Origin: Membranipora membranacea
Lineage: Eukaryota > Bryozoa > Gymnolaemata > Cheilostomatida > Membraniporidae
Length of the DNA: 64,000 nucleotides
NCBI GenBank assembly: GCA_914767715.1
Contig: OU612068.1
Location: 19,098,001-19,162,000, forward strand
Direction of reading: 5' to 3'
The position numbers and the translations under genes are program-made. Positions 25,401-34,755 of this stretch are shown one piece after another (position 1 is the stretch's first letter; each line of letters starts with the position of its first letter). The notes beneath the pieces were generated by a model, which made no database searches, had not been told where the DNA came from, and was given only the letters and a program-made list of their open reading frames with translations.

Positions 25401-26003
25401 ACTTGGCGCCGAATACAGCGGCCGCGCCCTTAAGGCACTGTTTATTTCTCAGTCTTCGGACAGAGACAGACTTGCGATTTTAACCCCACTTTATATGCTT
25501 ATCCGTTCATCTGGCTTGTAGGACTGACCTGGATATTTGGATATTTAGCCCTATTCGAGGTATCTACTCTCGCTTTCCAATATCTCTTCTGTATATTCAA
25601 CTCTATACAAGGGCTTCTAATCTTCATATTCCACAACATCAGAGAACCAACAGTGCAACAAAAGTGGAGAGAGCTTTGCTGCTGTCTGAGCAGCGACAAA
25701 TCATCCACAGCACAGAGTCACAGTACAACTAATGGATACAACCATCCGAAACATAAAAATAAGAAAATGGATGAGTTTGGGATGCCGGCCATAGCAGTGC
25801 GGGAGAGCCTTAGCACTGAGGTGGTTAGAGTTAGTGCAGCACCTAGTGAGCTCTCCACCACCGATGACAATTATCAAAAATCCTCTCAGCAAGAGGACCA
25901 TAGCTATGCAGTTCTAGAATCTGCAGAGAATAATTATGAGGAACCTTCTGCTGCAGAGACACAAGAGACTGAGGAGAAGCCTGAGGAGACTGCGCAGGTT
26001 TAA
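10436..26003 (+). CDS. Adhesion GPCR with two C-type lectin-like domains, SEA-like segment, GAIN/GPS and 7TM
   Basis: Twenty-three exons, phase-consistent throughout, give 1477 aa: 10436-10517, 12179-12424, 12980-13049, 13464-13642, 14092-14206, 14699-14940, 15848-16036, 16588-16764, 17076-17345, 17512-17773, 18040-18428, 18690-18922, 19419-19568, 20090-20184, 20455-20551, 20942-21089, 21874-22055, 22485-22640, 22948-23078, 23450-23647, 24182-24316, 24659-24864, 25522-26003. Order: signal peptide; Cys-rich module (about 28-109); CTLD1 (about 120-305, CPDGWYEY...PFVCY); CTLD2 (about 313-430, CDDGWQW...LPYVCV); Ig-like segment (434-523, YQCVM); SEA-like segment ending at furin-type RKKRQ (about 640); Pro/Ile-rich repeat; HRM-like Cys module; GAIN; GPS (CGFW..., W...GC, CSCNHLTDFSVLL; predicted self-cleavage HL/T); seven membrane segments with GLTWIFGYLA in TM6; acidic tail. 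The ligand is unknown, but the lectin modules suggest glycan binding at the cell surface. No single vertebrate orthologue has this order. Confidence 0.9.
11447..11476. repeat. 30-bp palindrome with 7-bp target duplication
   Basis: CACAGAGTAAAGAT is followed by ATATCCATACTCTGTG, a palindrome with a single internal mismatch. Flanks are ATATTGT on both sides (11440-11446 and 11477-11483). It lies in GPCR intron 1. Relatives with the GGATATATCC centre lie at 26087-26113, 33801-33827, 42954-42989 and, more diverged, 42791-42820 and 39301-39333. Confidence 0.75.
12697..12898. mobile_element. Nested foldback element (GCCAATGTGTTGG family)
   Basis: The outer arms AGCCAATGTGTTGGATCTG and CAGAGCCAACACATTG enclose inner arms. 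The inner arms run from AGCCAATGCCAGGTCA to AAGTACCTATTG, opposite CAATAGGTACTTTT through TGACCTGGCATTGGCT. The outer termini match the elements at 14356-14417 and 16831-16900. GAGAACC occurs just outside both ends, a possible target duplication. It lies in GPCR intron 2. Confidence 0.7.
13853..13905. repeat. Foldback repeat, GTGGCATTACATTA family, copy 1
   Basis: GTGGCATTACATTATCAAAC is inverted with TTAATAATGTAATGCCAC. The homology continues outward on the right as GCAGCCGTCTG.GCACTTA, shared with the copy at 14551-14650. Both are in GPCR introns (4 and 5). Confidence 0.65.
14356..14417. mobile_element. Foldback element, GCCAATGTGTTGG family
   Basis: TAGCCAATGTGTTGTCTCTG is opposed by CAGAGCCAACACATTGGCC around a G-rich centre. 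It is the same family as 16831-16900. No clean target duplication is visible. It lies in GPCR intron 5. Confidence 0.65.
14551..14650. mobile_element. Foldback repeat, GTGGCATTACATTA family, copy 2
   Basis: The outer arms CAGACGGC and GCCGTCTG enclose inner arms GTGACATTACATTA and TAATGTAATGCCAC. It is longer and better preserved on the left than copy 1. It lies immediately upstream of the exon at 14699 in GPCR intron 5. Confidence 0.65.
16466..16541. repeat. Minisatellite with 9-bp period in GPCR intron 7
   Basis: About eight degenerate copies of TCCCTGGGA / TCCCTAGAA lie 50-120 bp upstream of the exon at 16588. Because the period is a multiple of three, the minus strand reads as a G-I-P/G-I-L repeat. 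That is a consequence of the period and not a collagen-like gene. Confidence 0.7.
16831..16900. mobile_element. 70-bp foldback element with 9-bp target duplication
   Basis: TAGCCAATGTGTTGGCTCTG... is opposed by ...CAAAGCCCACACATTGGCTA around a G-rich loop. It is flanked by ACCATCAAC on both sides (16822-16830 and 16901-16909), a perfect 9-bp direct repeat. It lies in GPCR intron 8. Related copies are at 12697-12898 and 14356-14417. Confidence 0.8.
17936..17986 (+). repeat. G-rich repeat (GGCCGTCGGG / CAAAAGTCTGGGGG), copy 1
   Basis: GCCCGACGACGGGCCGTCGGGC is itself a palindrome-like GC stem and is followed by GGCAAAAGTCTGGGGGGCTC. Copies lie at 45956-46006 (same strand) and 40421-40480 (opposite strand). 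Four G-runs make G-quadruplex formation plausible. It lies in GPCR intron 10. Confidence 0.65.
18159..18226 (+). repeat. Coding tandem repeat (Pro-Ile-Pro-Thr) in GPCR exon 11
   Basis: An 18-bp unit, CCTACCATACCTCCCATA, is repeated about 3.5 times and encodes a (IPTIPP)n stretch. It sits directly after the furin-type site of the SEA-like segment, and probably forms a stalk or linker. It should be length-polymorphic. Confidence 0.75.
22485..22640 (+). other. GPS-encoding exon of the adhesion GPCR
   Basis: One exon encodes CGFWVPGTNLW, then GC, then CSCNHLTDFSVLL. These are the four conserved Cys, two conserved Trp and HL/T cleavage triad of the GPCR proteolysis site. All residues known to be needed for autoproteolysis in the family are present, so cleavage into two associated fragments is expected. 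The tethered-agonist peptide would start TDFSVLL. Confidence 0.9.
23945..24050. mobile_element. 106-bp GC-rich foldback element with 8-bp target duplication
   Basis: AGCCTGGGCAGG and CCTGCCCAGGCT are the termini, with inner GGGGTGGGTGGGGGAGGGT opposed by CCCTCCCCACCCACCCC. TAGGGAAC flanks both sides (23937-23944 and 24051-24058). It lies in GPCR intron 20. An 8-bp duplication fits hAT-like and several other transposase families. Confidence 0.75.
25008..25095. repeat. Dispersed repeat, copy 2 (TCACTATCTGAT...GGCTCACTC)
   Basis: It shares both ends with 6447-6530 but has a different centre containing TGAGACC and GGTCTCG arms. It lies in the last GPCR intron. Confidence 0.5.
25277..25490 (+). 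mobile_element. tRNA-derived SINE in the last GPCR intron
   Basis: An A-box (TAGCTTAGTTGG, near 25283) and a B-box (GGTTCGACTAC, 25337-25347) have tRNA-like spacing. They are preceded by GGAGG and followed by a GC-richer non-tRNA body (CTTCGGACAGAGAC near 25453). The anticodon arm does not pair well and no matching acceptor stem is seen, so it is a SINE and not a functional tRNA. It has the same orientation as the host gene. Confidence 0.7.
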
Positions 26004-26086
26004 TCAAATTCTCATAATAGCCACAATAATATATATTATCTTCTAACCTCTGAGCACATAAGACAATCAAATCAATGCAGCATCTT

Positions 26087-26113
26087 AGAGTAAGGATGTA
26101 ATATCCTTACTCT
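26087..26113. repeat. Palindrome, GAGTAAGGAT family, in the GPCR 3' flank
   Basis: AGAGTAAGGAT, a short TGTA centre, then ATATCCTTACTCT. It belongs with the 11447-11476 family. It lies about 85 nt after the GPCR stop, so it is probably within the 3' UTR and would form a hairpin in the mRNA. The corresponding place in the duplicated copy lacks it. Confidence 0.6.
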
Positions 26114-26170
26114 GTAATCTGATGAATCCAGCAATGTTACCAGTAAACAAGTGCCTCATAAAAGACATGC

Positions 26171-26176
26171 AATAAA
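26171..26176 (+). terminator. Candidate polyadenylation signal of the GPCR
   Basis: AATAAA lies 168 nt downstream of the GPCR stop codon. A second candidate occurs in the duplicated downstream copy. Which one is used cannot be told from sequence. Confidence 0.4.
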
Positions 26177-26282
26177 ATAATATATACATAAATAAATAGA
26201 TTATATTGTTTCTCATTAGTCACATTGGGTGACAGTTCGGGAATGAAATTTATTTGATCAGTAGTCAGTACCTTACTTGATT

Positions 26283-26354
26283 ATTTTTAGAATTATAAGC
26301 ATTCACTAGATGGCACATATTTTTAGAATTATAAGCATTCACTAGATGGCACAA
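26283..26354. repeat. Two tandem copies of a 36-bp unit
   Basis: TTTTTAGAATTATAAGCATT followed by CACTAGATGGCACA is repeated without visible mismatch. It lies in the GPCR 3' flank. The downstream segmental copy has only one diverged version, so this duplication came after the larger one. Confidence 0.75.
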
Positions 26355-26623
26355 TAAGACCTGATTTTTATTCTTCATTCCAGTGATATCATTTTTGCAA
26401 CTACATTCCTCTTCCTCAACATTTTGAACTCACTAGTTTATTTATAGTCATTTTTTATTTTTATGTCCACTCCCTACAACATTCCACCAACAACAAATAG
26501 TTTATAACGAGAATAAAATACTGCACACAACACAACTCTCATGCTACTCTAGTGACAAAATCTGGGATTTTAAAGATCTCAGGATACTTGGTAGATGTAT
26601 GAGTGGCACTGTCCAAAAAATAT

Positions 26624-26850
26624 CATCCCCAGCACAGAGTCATAGTAGAACTAACGGATATAACCATCCGAAACATAAAAATAAGAAAATGGATGAGTTT
26701 GGGATGACGCCAAAGCACTGAGGTGGTAAGACAAGACCCACTGATTAAGCTTATCAAAGTACTCTCAGCAAGAGGACCATAGCTACGCGTTCCTGGAATC
26801 TGCAGAGAATAATGATGAGGAACTTTCAGCAGAGACACATGATTGAAGGC
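26624..26850 (+). pseudogene. Broken copy of the GPCR cytoplasmic tail
   Basis: It matches the last exon from about 25696 onward, including the block encoding KNKKMDEFGM. Then come a deletion, a stop shortly after GATGACGCC and frame breaks. A second matching block resembles EDHSYAVLESAEN. It has no upstream membrane segments or splice acceptor of its own and begins inside the exon, so it is a relic of the segmental duplication and not a gene. Confidence 0.8.
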
Positions 26851-27401
26851 TTAATCCATTTTTCATACTACACACACTCACAATTGATCTTCTAACCTCA
26901 GCACATTTTACAATCAAAATCAATGCAACATCTGATCGAACTAGTACCTAATAAAGGACATGCAATAAAAAAGATTATTCCAGTGAGTGACAGTTCAGGA
27001 ACGAGGATTAGTCAGTCACCTTTGTTGACCTCACCTATTTAATTATTAGAATAGAACCTCAGCAATCTGCTAGATTGCACACTAAAACCTGATTTATATT
27101 CATTACTCCAGCAACGTCATTTTGTTTCTATATTCCTCAACATTTTGTACTTGCTGGTTTATTTATGGTCATTTTTTATTCATGTATGCTCACTTTCAAC
27201 ATTCCACCAACATCAAATAATTTATAACGAGAATATAAGGTTGCACACAACTCTTATGCTAAAGGTAGATAGATATTCCAGTTTAAAAATCTGTGATTTT
27301 AAATATCTCAGGATGCTTGGCTGATGTACTAGTGGCACTGTCCAAAAATAAAATTAATTTCCTACATAAGTTTAAAATTGTTGGCAGTCAATGTCCAGTG
27401 T

Positions 27402-30383
27402 TTATCCAACCACCAGGTCGTCACCTTCTATCGTATACTCTGGTACCTCTAGATTAAGTGGAGCTGGACCTTTCCTAATTCTACCTGATGCATCGTAATG
27501 AGAACCATGGCAAGGGCAGTAATAACCTCCATACTCCCCAGCGTTGGCGATCGGGACACATCCTTGTGAAACAAATGAAGAACAGCACGTAAATATCAAT
27601 TTTTTTAAATCATGAACTGACCATAGGAAATAGCTCAAAAATTGATCCTCCTTGTCTGAAAATTAGAATTTGTGAATATGATGTTATGTGGGAGAATGAT
27701 ATATTTATTTAAATGATACAATAATTATAATATATTATAACATTATTGATAGACAAGCGCACCATAGTTTTCGGAATCAGATCATCATGTGAATAGAGAT
27801 TCAGGAGAGTTTCTGAATTCAAGTACGCCAAAACATGTCACATGTCTCATTCACATCCAACGATTTCAGCGCAGGAAGAAGTTAATTGCACCAAGACTGC
27901 ATTGCATAACATAGGATACCTCATTCTAAAAAAAATTGCTAATGAAAACTTAGACTTACCTAAATGAGTGCATACACCGATGATAACGAGCCATTTATCT
28001 TCTTTGATTCTGTCTTCATCTTTTTCAGGATCTCTCAGAGTCTCTACAGGTACTTCCCTCACAGTATCGATCTCATCTTGTACCCTATGCCTGTCAGATA
28101 GATGTAGAGCATTAATATTGAAGTAAGACACTACCTTTGTTTGTTTAATTTTAAAACCCTCTCTCCAAAGATGTTTACATGAAACAAGAAATTTATTTAC
28201 TGGCTGCATAAAATTGTTAAAAAGAATCCCCCTTGAATAAGGTAAAAGCAAGAAGAAAATAAATAAATATATAAAAATCCATACTGACTGACTATACGTA
28301 ACTTGTTTGTTACACAGTACACAGTCAAGTTTTATTGTGCTATTCCAAAACTTTTTTTAATTGTTTAACTTTTTTTTGTTCAACAAGTTTAATAAGATTG
28401 ACACAACATATTTAAGGCTAGCTAAAACTTGTAAATTGTTCCGAATAAGCATTCATCATTATGTGTTATCGTCACAAACCAATACGATGACATGTATGGC
28501 AATCTTAGCTCATACCATCATATGTTTGTCATTTATATATATCATCACATGAACAAAACATCAAATGTATTAGCCCTACCTGACGAAAAGTGGTTTGCCT
28601 CTCCATTTGAACACCATATTTTTGCCCTCAGGGATATCGCTTAGGTTGATCTCTATTTTAGCGAGAGCCAAAACATCAGCTGCAGGTGCCATCATTCCAA
28701 TGAACCTAGTCACTAGTGACTTACCACCATATACCAGAGGGGCAGAAAGGGCACCTTAATAATATAAATCATATAAAAGTGTAAGAAATGATATGTCACC
28801 ACTTCATCGTCCTACGGTATTATGATAACCTGTTTAACTTGGGCTTCAAATATTCTGGGTTTACAAGGTAATATAGTTAGAGTTCTATTTCAACATACAA
28901 ATTTTACGCAACCAGTATGATAGATCTTGTTTCAACAATTGGATTTGTCATAAGTAGGCAGTGACAAATTCCTGGGATGATTACACTATTATTATAATCC
29001 AGCGTATAAGTAGTAGATGCATCAAGTTTGAATCAACAGATGTAAAATCATTGTAACAGTAGGCCTGCAGATAAGTCCCTGAATATAGATGACCGAGCTG
29101 ATGACTGATGCTATGGCTGTGACATCAGCAACCTCAAGTCTATCAATTCTTGTCCCACTGCACGGCCAGAGCTTACAAAGGGATGTGGGAAAATGGAGAC
29201 ACTACACTTATCATCATTAGTCCATATAAACAATGACTTGTCCTACCTCCGACGAGGACATATTGGAACATTTTTCCGGAGACTCTTCCATCTTCAGTCA
29301 TTCGTGACTTCTCTTCTTTTTTGTAACCACCGAAATCTGGAACTTTAATGTCTGTGTGTGCGAATCTTCTCTGTCCAGCACGGGTGGAGACTACAATCAA
29401 TATTACCAAGGAAGCATGATTTAAAACAATCTTATACACACGTCAACACAACCTTTCTAAAGCAGTATTCAAAGACGGTTCTGAAATAAGTTCGGCATGA
29501 GCAATTATTATATAAAATTCCGTGCTGGAACATGATACAGTAAACTTATAGATTGAACATTTATATCTTTACCCAACGAATATTCTGCAGCAACACTATT
29601 ATCCGAACTTTTTTTCGTCAACACATTTTTTATTTCATAAATAACTCATACCCAATATTGTCACATGTTGTTCATTATAATTAACTCTGTGTTTAACTTT
29701 GGTAGTAAGCTCGATATGTTTTTTTTGCTGTTTTCAGAGGTCAACAAGTTATCTATAATAGAATTCCTTTTGTTATCTGTAAACTTTTAATAAAACCTCT
29801 ATAAATAAATAAATAAAAATCATCAGCTATAACACCACCTGTCAGTTCAGTAGTCAGTTATACTAATACCAATCTTCACCTGGAAAATCAAATCCTTGTA
29901 ATAAGAAGCAGGGAGAATAAACCCCTTTCATATTGATAAATTATCCAATCTATCATTACAGAAGAGCAAGGAGTTATCTCATTTAGTAGAGTAAGGCCTA
30001 TCATAACTTCACTTACTCAAACTTGGGTCACTACCAACTTAGTTTAGTAAGTAAGTAGTTAGTAGTGTATGATCAAGACTGTATGATTGGTATGCTACTT
30101 ACACAATTCTAGGGTCTTGGCCTCCTAAGTGACATACATATACAAATATGGGTGTATAAACAATGATCTTACCTCCAATTCCAGAAGTAACTGTGGGAAC
30201 ACCGGTTGGTGAAATTCTGGCCCAGGATTCTGGGGTACAAGCTTTTCTGCCCGGGACATGTACAATTGGCTTCTCATGGGCAATGACTGGAACAGCTAAC
30301 ACACGAGCCACTGATGGCACAGTCTGTGTTGCTGCACTGACATAGCCACCGAGGGCACCTGCTCTAGATATGAAGGTGGCCAT
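27402..30383 (-). CDS. UQCRFS1: Cytochrome b-c1 complex Rieske iron-sulfur subunit
   Basis: Five exons in transcript order: 30383-30173, 29390-29247, 28754-28580, 28090-27960 and 27562-27402. They give 273 aa, close to the usual length of this protein. It is the complex III subunit of the inner mitochondrial membrane that passes electrons from ubiquinol to cytochrome c1 through a 2Fe-2S cluster. The N-terminal 60-80 residues look like a mitochondrial targeting sequence, followed by [13 protein letters not shown] at the expected mature start. A membrane anchor and hinge run into [19 protein letters not shown], typical of the family. Cluster ligands are in CTHLGC (C217, H219) and CPCHGSH (C236, H239), and C222 and C238 form the conserved disulfide pair. 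The exon 4/5 junction splits the CTHLG/C motif. It converges on the GPCR tail duplication. Confidence 0.97.
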
Positions 30384-31319
30384 CTTGATGTTGTTTTGTA
30401 ACTAGAAAAATATTACACAAATTTAGTGAGAGTTGAGTGAACCAACCGGATAGTGTGCAGGCGCCCTCTGTTGGTAGCATAGCTTGAGGTGTTAGTTCTG
30501 GGAATCATACAATAGGAAAAACATGATTTATCGATAACCAATCTCAAGAGTTAAGAATTTGAGGCTAAACTCAATGTGTGCTACAGAGTTTACACTTATT
30601 ACATTTCTACTACAATGCAAAAGTTGTTTTTAAAAATTTAATAGTTTTCACAAGCAAGTTAATCTGTGAATTGTGCAATCACATTTACCACACACATATA
30701 TAGTTGCAGTTACTCTCTTAAATCTCTGATTGAGCATCTTTCTCAGTGCTTCTCTACTCCCAGTCAGTGTTACATCACATTTCATCAATTTCATATTGAT
30801 TTGGTAATTACAGGTTAAAATACTAGTACTACTGATGGTCTGATGCCCTACTCTACTGGATGGGTACATGTACCCACTCTGAACCCAAATGCCCTACCCA
30901 TGGGATGGTATTCTGGAACAATGTCCAAACCTTATGTATTTATGTCCAAAAACCGAGGCACGCCCCTTACGCCCCCGTAGGCGGTCTTGCGTGATGTCGT
31001 CTTTGATGTAAGTTGATGTAAGGTGTAGCCAAGGAGTAAACTTGATGTAGCTTGTCTTGTCCAAGGAGTAAACTTGTCTTTTACTCCTTGGTGTAGCCTG
31101 TCTTGACAAGTTTTTTTGTCATGAGAGGAGTTCCTCCACCGAACAAAGCTTGTAAAGACAGGCTAGGGTAGTTATTGCTCTTCCAGTTTGTCCAACTACT
31201 CAATAAAGACAATTATGGGGGACAAAGACTAACACTAGTTGCACTGCACTCCCATGAAACCATTATATTTGCCTCCTTTACTTCTTGATGATTATGGATT
31301 GCCAAGACAGACTGTGGTC

Positions 31320-31429
31320 CACAGGTCTACTCCAAAACCTGGGATTTTGGCAATGTTTGACTGCCCCCCTTGAGTTTTTGGGGGGCAGTCAAACATTGCC
31401 AAAATCCCAGGTTTTGGAGTAGACCTGTG
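31320..31429. mobile_element. 110-bp foldback element with 8-bp target duplication, hAT-like
   Basis: Arms of about 50 bp are nearly perfect reverse complements. They start CACAGGTCTACTCC and run through ATTTTGGCAATGTTTGAC to CTGCCCCCC around a 10-bp loop. CTGTGGTC flanks both ends exactly (31312-31319 and 31430-31437). An 8-bp duplication with CA-starting termini fits the hAT superfamily. The element has no coding capacity and must be mobilised in trans. A shortened relative lies at 5368-5410. Confidence 0.8.
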
Positions 31430-32427
31430 CTGTGGTCATGTCATTAATTTTGGGTAGGGTGTATTACAGTAACAGGTTATATGCATTGTTACACCTTGAT
31501 ATTACATACATTGGCGACACTGTGGGCCTAGGCTTCCGTATGTAACATGGGCCCACAATGCAGCTCAGAAATAAGACTACCCGTCAGAAAAGCGCCTGGG
31601 GATGACTGCATTATTGTCAATTAATTTCCTCGGCACCAACATGGCAGTTTTACAATGCGGTGGCTCTGATTGCCTTTTAGAATATTGGTTTGGCTTGAAG
31701 TGGGCCGCAATCCTCATACTGATAATATGGTACATCCTAGAAACTGGAAGGCATCCTAGAAGTGTGAGGCTATGAAATACCTCTCGAACTGAATGTTCAG
31801 AGAGCTGCAAACACTGAATCAGAAAACATGAAACCTTATCTTTGGCATTGACATGTGATCTTATCCAATAGGAGGAGAAACTCTGATTAGTTGGGAAGCC
31901 ATCAAGATCTTGCAATATGTAGTCAATCAGAAGCTCTTACTATTGAATTTTGGTCAGAAGGTTAAGTGTTAGTTTTAGGCTGCACCTGTTACATTGTTGA
32001 TTTATTCTTCGGTTCCATCATAATGTATTTCTACACATCTTTTCACAGGGAGAAAATAGACATACCCATCAAATATCGGTAACCACGGATTATTCATGAT
32101 GATCTTTGGCTGCTCTTTCTCTGACAAGGACATAACTCTCATCATATGACTTACCTAGCCATCCAATCGTTGAGGTCATAGTGAGTAATAAAGATCACTT
32201 TTTTTTTCTATTCTTGTCATCTAGAATTAGGTATTTTGCCAAGCAGGCTATATTCAACTAAACATCTCAAGGACTGTAGCTACAACAAGCTCTTATGATG
32301 TAGTGTGATTTAACATGTCGATGAAAACCTAGACTGGTGTCAAGTTGCATAAAATGAATTAGGAATTGATTTAACTAGATAATTAAAACAGCTCTTTATT
32401 TATTATTAATACCATTATTGCTGATCC

Positions 32428-32464
32428 CAGGATGTTTGGGACTACTTACGTCCCAAACTCCCTG
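32428..32464. repeat. Degenerate member of the CAGGGAGTTTGGG palindrome family
   Basis: CAGGATGTTTGGGAC, a short loop, then GTCCCAAACTCCCTG. Compared with 1196-1222 the centre is expanded by about 10 bp. No target duplication is seen. Confidence 0.55.
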
Positions 32465-33411
32465 CCAAAATATGAATCTTTTTGGAGTTGTGTGTCCGTT
32501 AAAGCAGTGCAGACAACTTGTTGTAGCCAAATACCAATTCAGTCTTGTTCATCGGATTCTATAAATTGTGTTATATAAATAAAAAGCTACAAATTTTCGC
32601 AATGACATCGGTAGTATAACAGCGTAGAACCAACCTTAAGGTTTATGAAGTGTTCAAGGTTTGTTATATGTTGGCTCACTTCCAATGCTCATCCATATTA
32701 ACCTGATTGTGTCTGGTGCATCGTTATTCAACAAGGATGAACAGATCAAAACTAAATGAGTTAAATCAAAGATCTTTGACAGATAGTAGTTGAACCTTCA
32801 TGGGTTATAGTCATATATTAATAATATAAACGGGTTAAACGATTTTGATGCCAAACCTTTGTATACCATGCAGTTAGTAGGTAGCATTGCATCTGTTGTC
32901 ATTGTATGTAAAACTAGAGACCAAACTTTGGCAGAACTCACAAGACTAAAGTTTGAGTACCAATGATGACATTTTCAATAATAACTATGTTAATTTTCTT
33001 ATTCTGTGGCCTAAAATATTAAAATTTTTTGCTTTTTTGTACTAGCTGATCAATGACTTTAAGGGTTTTCGAGTGTGGTTGATGTTCTTGATGCCTCTGA
33101 TTCTATTTTTAGAGGATTAATGTAGAGGAATTATTTCCTGCCAAGTGGTCATTAATTGTATAAGAGAAAGTGAAGCTAAGTTATTCACAGGCTGATCCTC
33201 AAAACTGATCAAGTGTGCATAAATAATTCATCACAGTGTAGTGCTGTAAGCTGCCAGTATGAAGGTTGTGTGGGATGAACGATATCACAATAGTCACAAA
33301 ACATTATGTGGTCTATGGCTGTGTTTCTAAGCCCGTACATCTGTGTGGAGCGAGATCCATAAGATCAATGCATGTGTTTGTAACTTTATAAACTTGCCGA
33401 ATTACCTGTTT

Positions 33412-33438
33412 CAGGGAGTTTGGGAGCCAAACTCCCTG
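33412..33438. repeat. 27-bp palindrome with 7-bp target duplication
   Basis: CAGGGAGTTTGGG, A, then GCCAAACTCCCTG; one base departs from perfect symmetry. CCTGTTT flanks both sides exactly (33405-33411 and 33439-33445). It is the same length and same sequence as 1196-1222 but in different surroundings. Confidence 0.75.
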
Positions 33439-33800
33439 CCTGTTTATAGTGTTCGATTTGGTCTCAAAATTGGGGATTGTCTGCTCCTATGTTGAAGCAT
33501 TAGCAATTTGGTACCCTAGAGTAGTAAACATTGGCTTGAGTTAAGCTTTGCTAGTTTGGAGGTGACTTGGTGTCAGCTAGAACAAGTTCTCGCTAGCAGA
33601 GTTGAAAGTTATGTAAAGTAACAAGTTCTCGCTAGCTCAAGTAATTGTTAGCAGCTACTCATGAATTTTGGCATGTGCAAACCGGCGAACTTTAATTCCT
33701 GCAAATACTGATTCATAAGTAAGTGAACAGCAGGAAAGGAAATAGTCATGAAATCTGGGGTCTAGCTTTGATTGCTTCGAAGAAACATTATTTGATCCTA

Positions 33801-33827
33801 TCACAGAGTAAGGATATATCCTAACTC
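33801..33827. repeat. Palindrome, CACAGAGTAAGGATATATCC family
   Basis: TCACAGAGTAAGGATAT is followed by ATCCTAACTC. TTTGATC occurs at 33791-33797 and again at 33828-33834, a possible 7-bp duplication offset by three bases from the symmetric edge. The palindrome itself runs partly into it, so the evidence is weaker than for 11447-11476. Confidence 0.55.
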
Positions 33828-34755
33828 TTTGATCATATACAGGCCATCTTTTCCCGAAGTTTCGGCATTTCTTTAGATATTGGCATAAAATAATAAATAT
33901 AATATATTTATTATACTTCCATCTGGCTTTTGGTATGAGATTAGTATAAATGTTACTGCATCTTTGCAAAAACTTGTGATGTATAAAATTGGCTGCTTAT
34001 TTATAACTCATCATAATATTTAAATAAACCTAAACCAGTTTTGCTGTCGGCTTTCATTTTAATTTAAAATTTGAAACTTGAAGTATCATCCATCAAACCT
34101 AAATTTTTTACACTTCCATCTAGAACTTAAATTTGTCACAAACTATAACCACATTTCTGTAGAAACTAACAGCTGTCACAATCTGCTTTTTTATCAGAGA
34201 GAGGTTAGTTAGGGTTATTTAGCTGAAAAAGTTCATCTCCTCGAGAAAAAATCAACTGATTGTTCCCACACTCCGGGCATCAAACCAGACACTAACGCTG
34301 CCAGAAAAGCTGAGATACATGTTGCGAAACTACACCCATGGGTCTACTCTTCAATTAAATTGTAATTTGCATCAAAATGTGTTGCTCGAGCTAATAACAG
34401 CAAATACGGTCAATAAATGCAAAATTGTAATTATTGTGACGTCGCATATATAAATTGCATTCAGAACATATGTGTGTGTAATGTGTATGCGGTTGTGTTT
34501 CTTCCCATGTGACATCAGTATTCATGATGTGAAACATAGATATCACAAAGCTACTTATGACAGCTATGAAAAGCCTCAGAGACATCCATTATTTATCAGA
34601 ATTATGAGTGACGCAAGATGTGTGAGTTGAGAGCACAGGCAGCATCAGTGGCAGCATCAGTGGCAGCACTTGATTTAACTAGTTTGAGTGGGCTAGCACT
34701 GTGATGAATTATGCACTACTCCGGTTGATTTATCCTACGACTTTTTACAGGTGAG

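Larger units (their letters stand above)
25696..27345 (+). repeat. Segmental tandem duplication of the GPCR 3' end
   Basis: Unit 1 runs from about 25696 in the last coding exon to about 26620. Unit 2 runs from about 26624 to 27345. The units share coding sequence (AACCATCCGAAACATAAAA and on), the ACATTCCACCAACA and TTTATAACGAGAAT blocks, and the closing AGTGGCACTGTCCAAAAA. Unit 2 has internal deletions relative to unit 1. Confidence 0.8.

Noticed and set aside
30163-30345. Plus-strand frame over the first UQCRFS1 exon
   Set aside because: It is antisense to a clear mitochondrial targeting exon, so it is a shadow.
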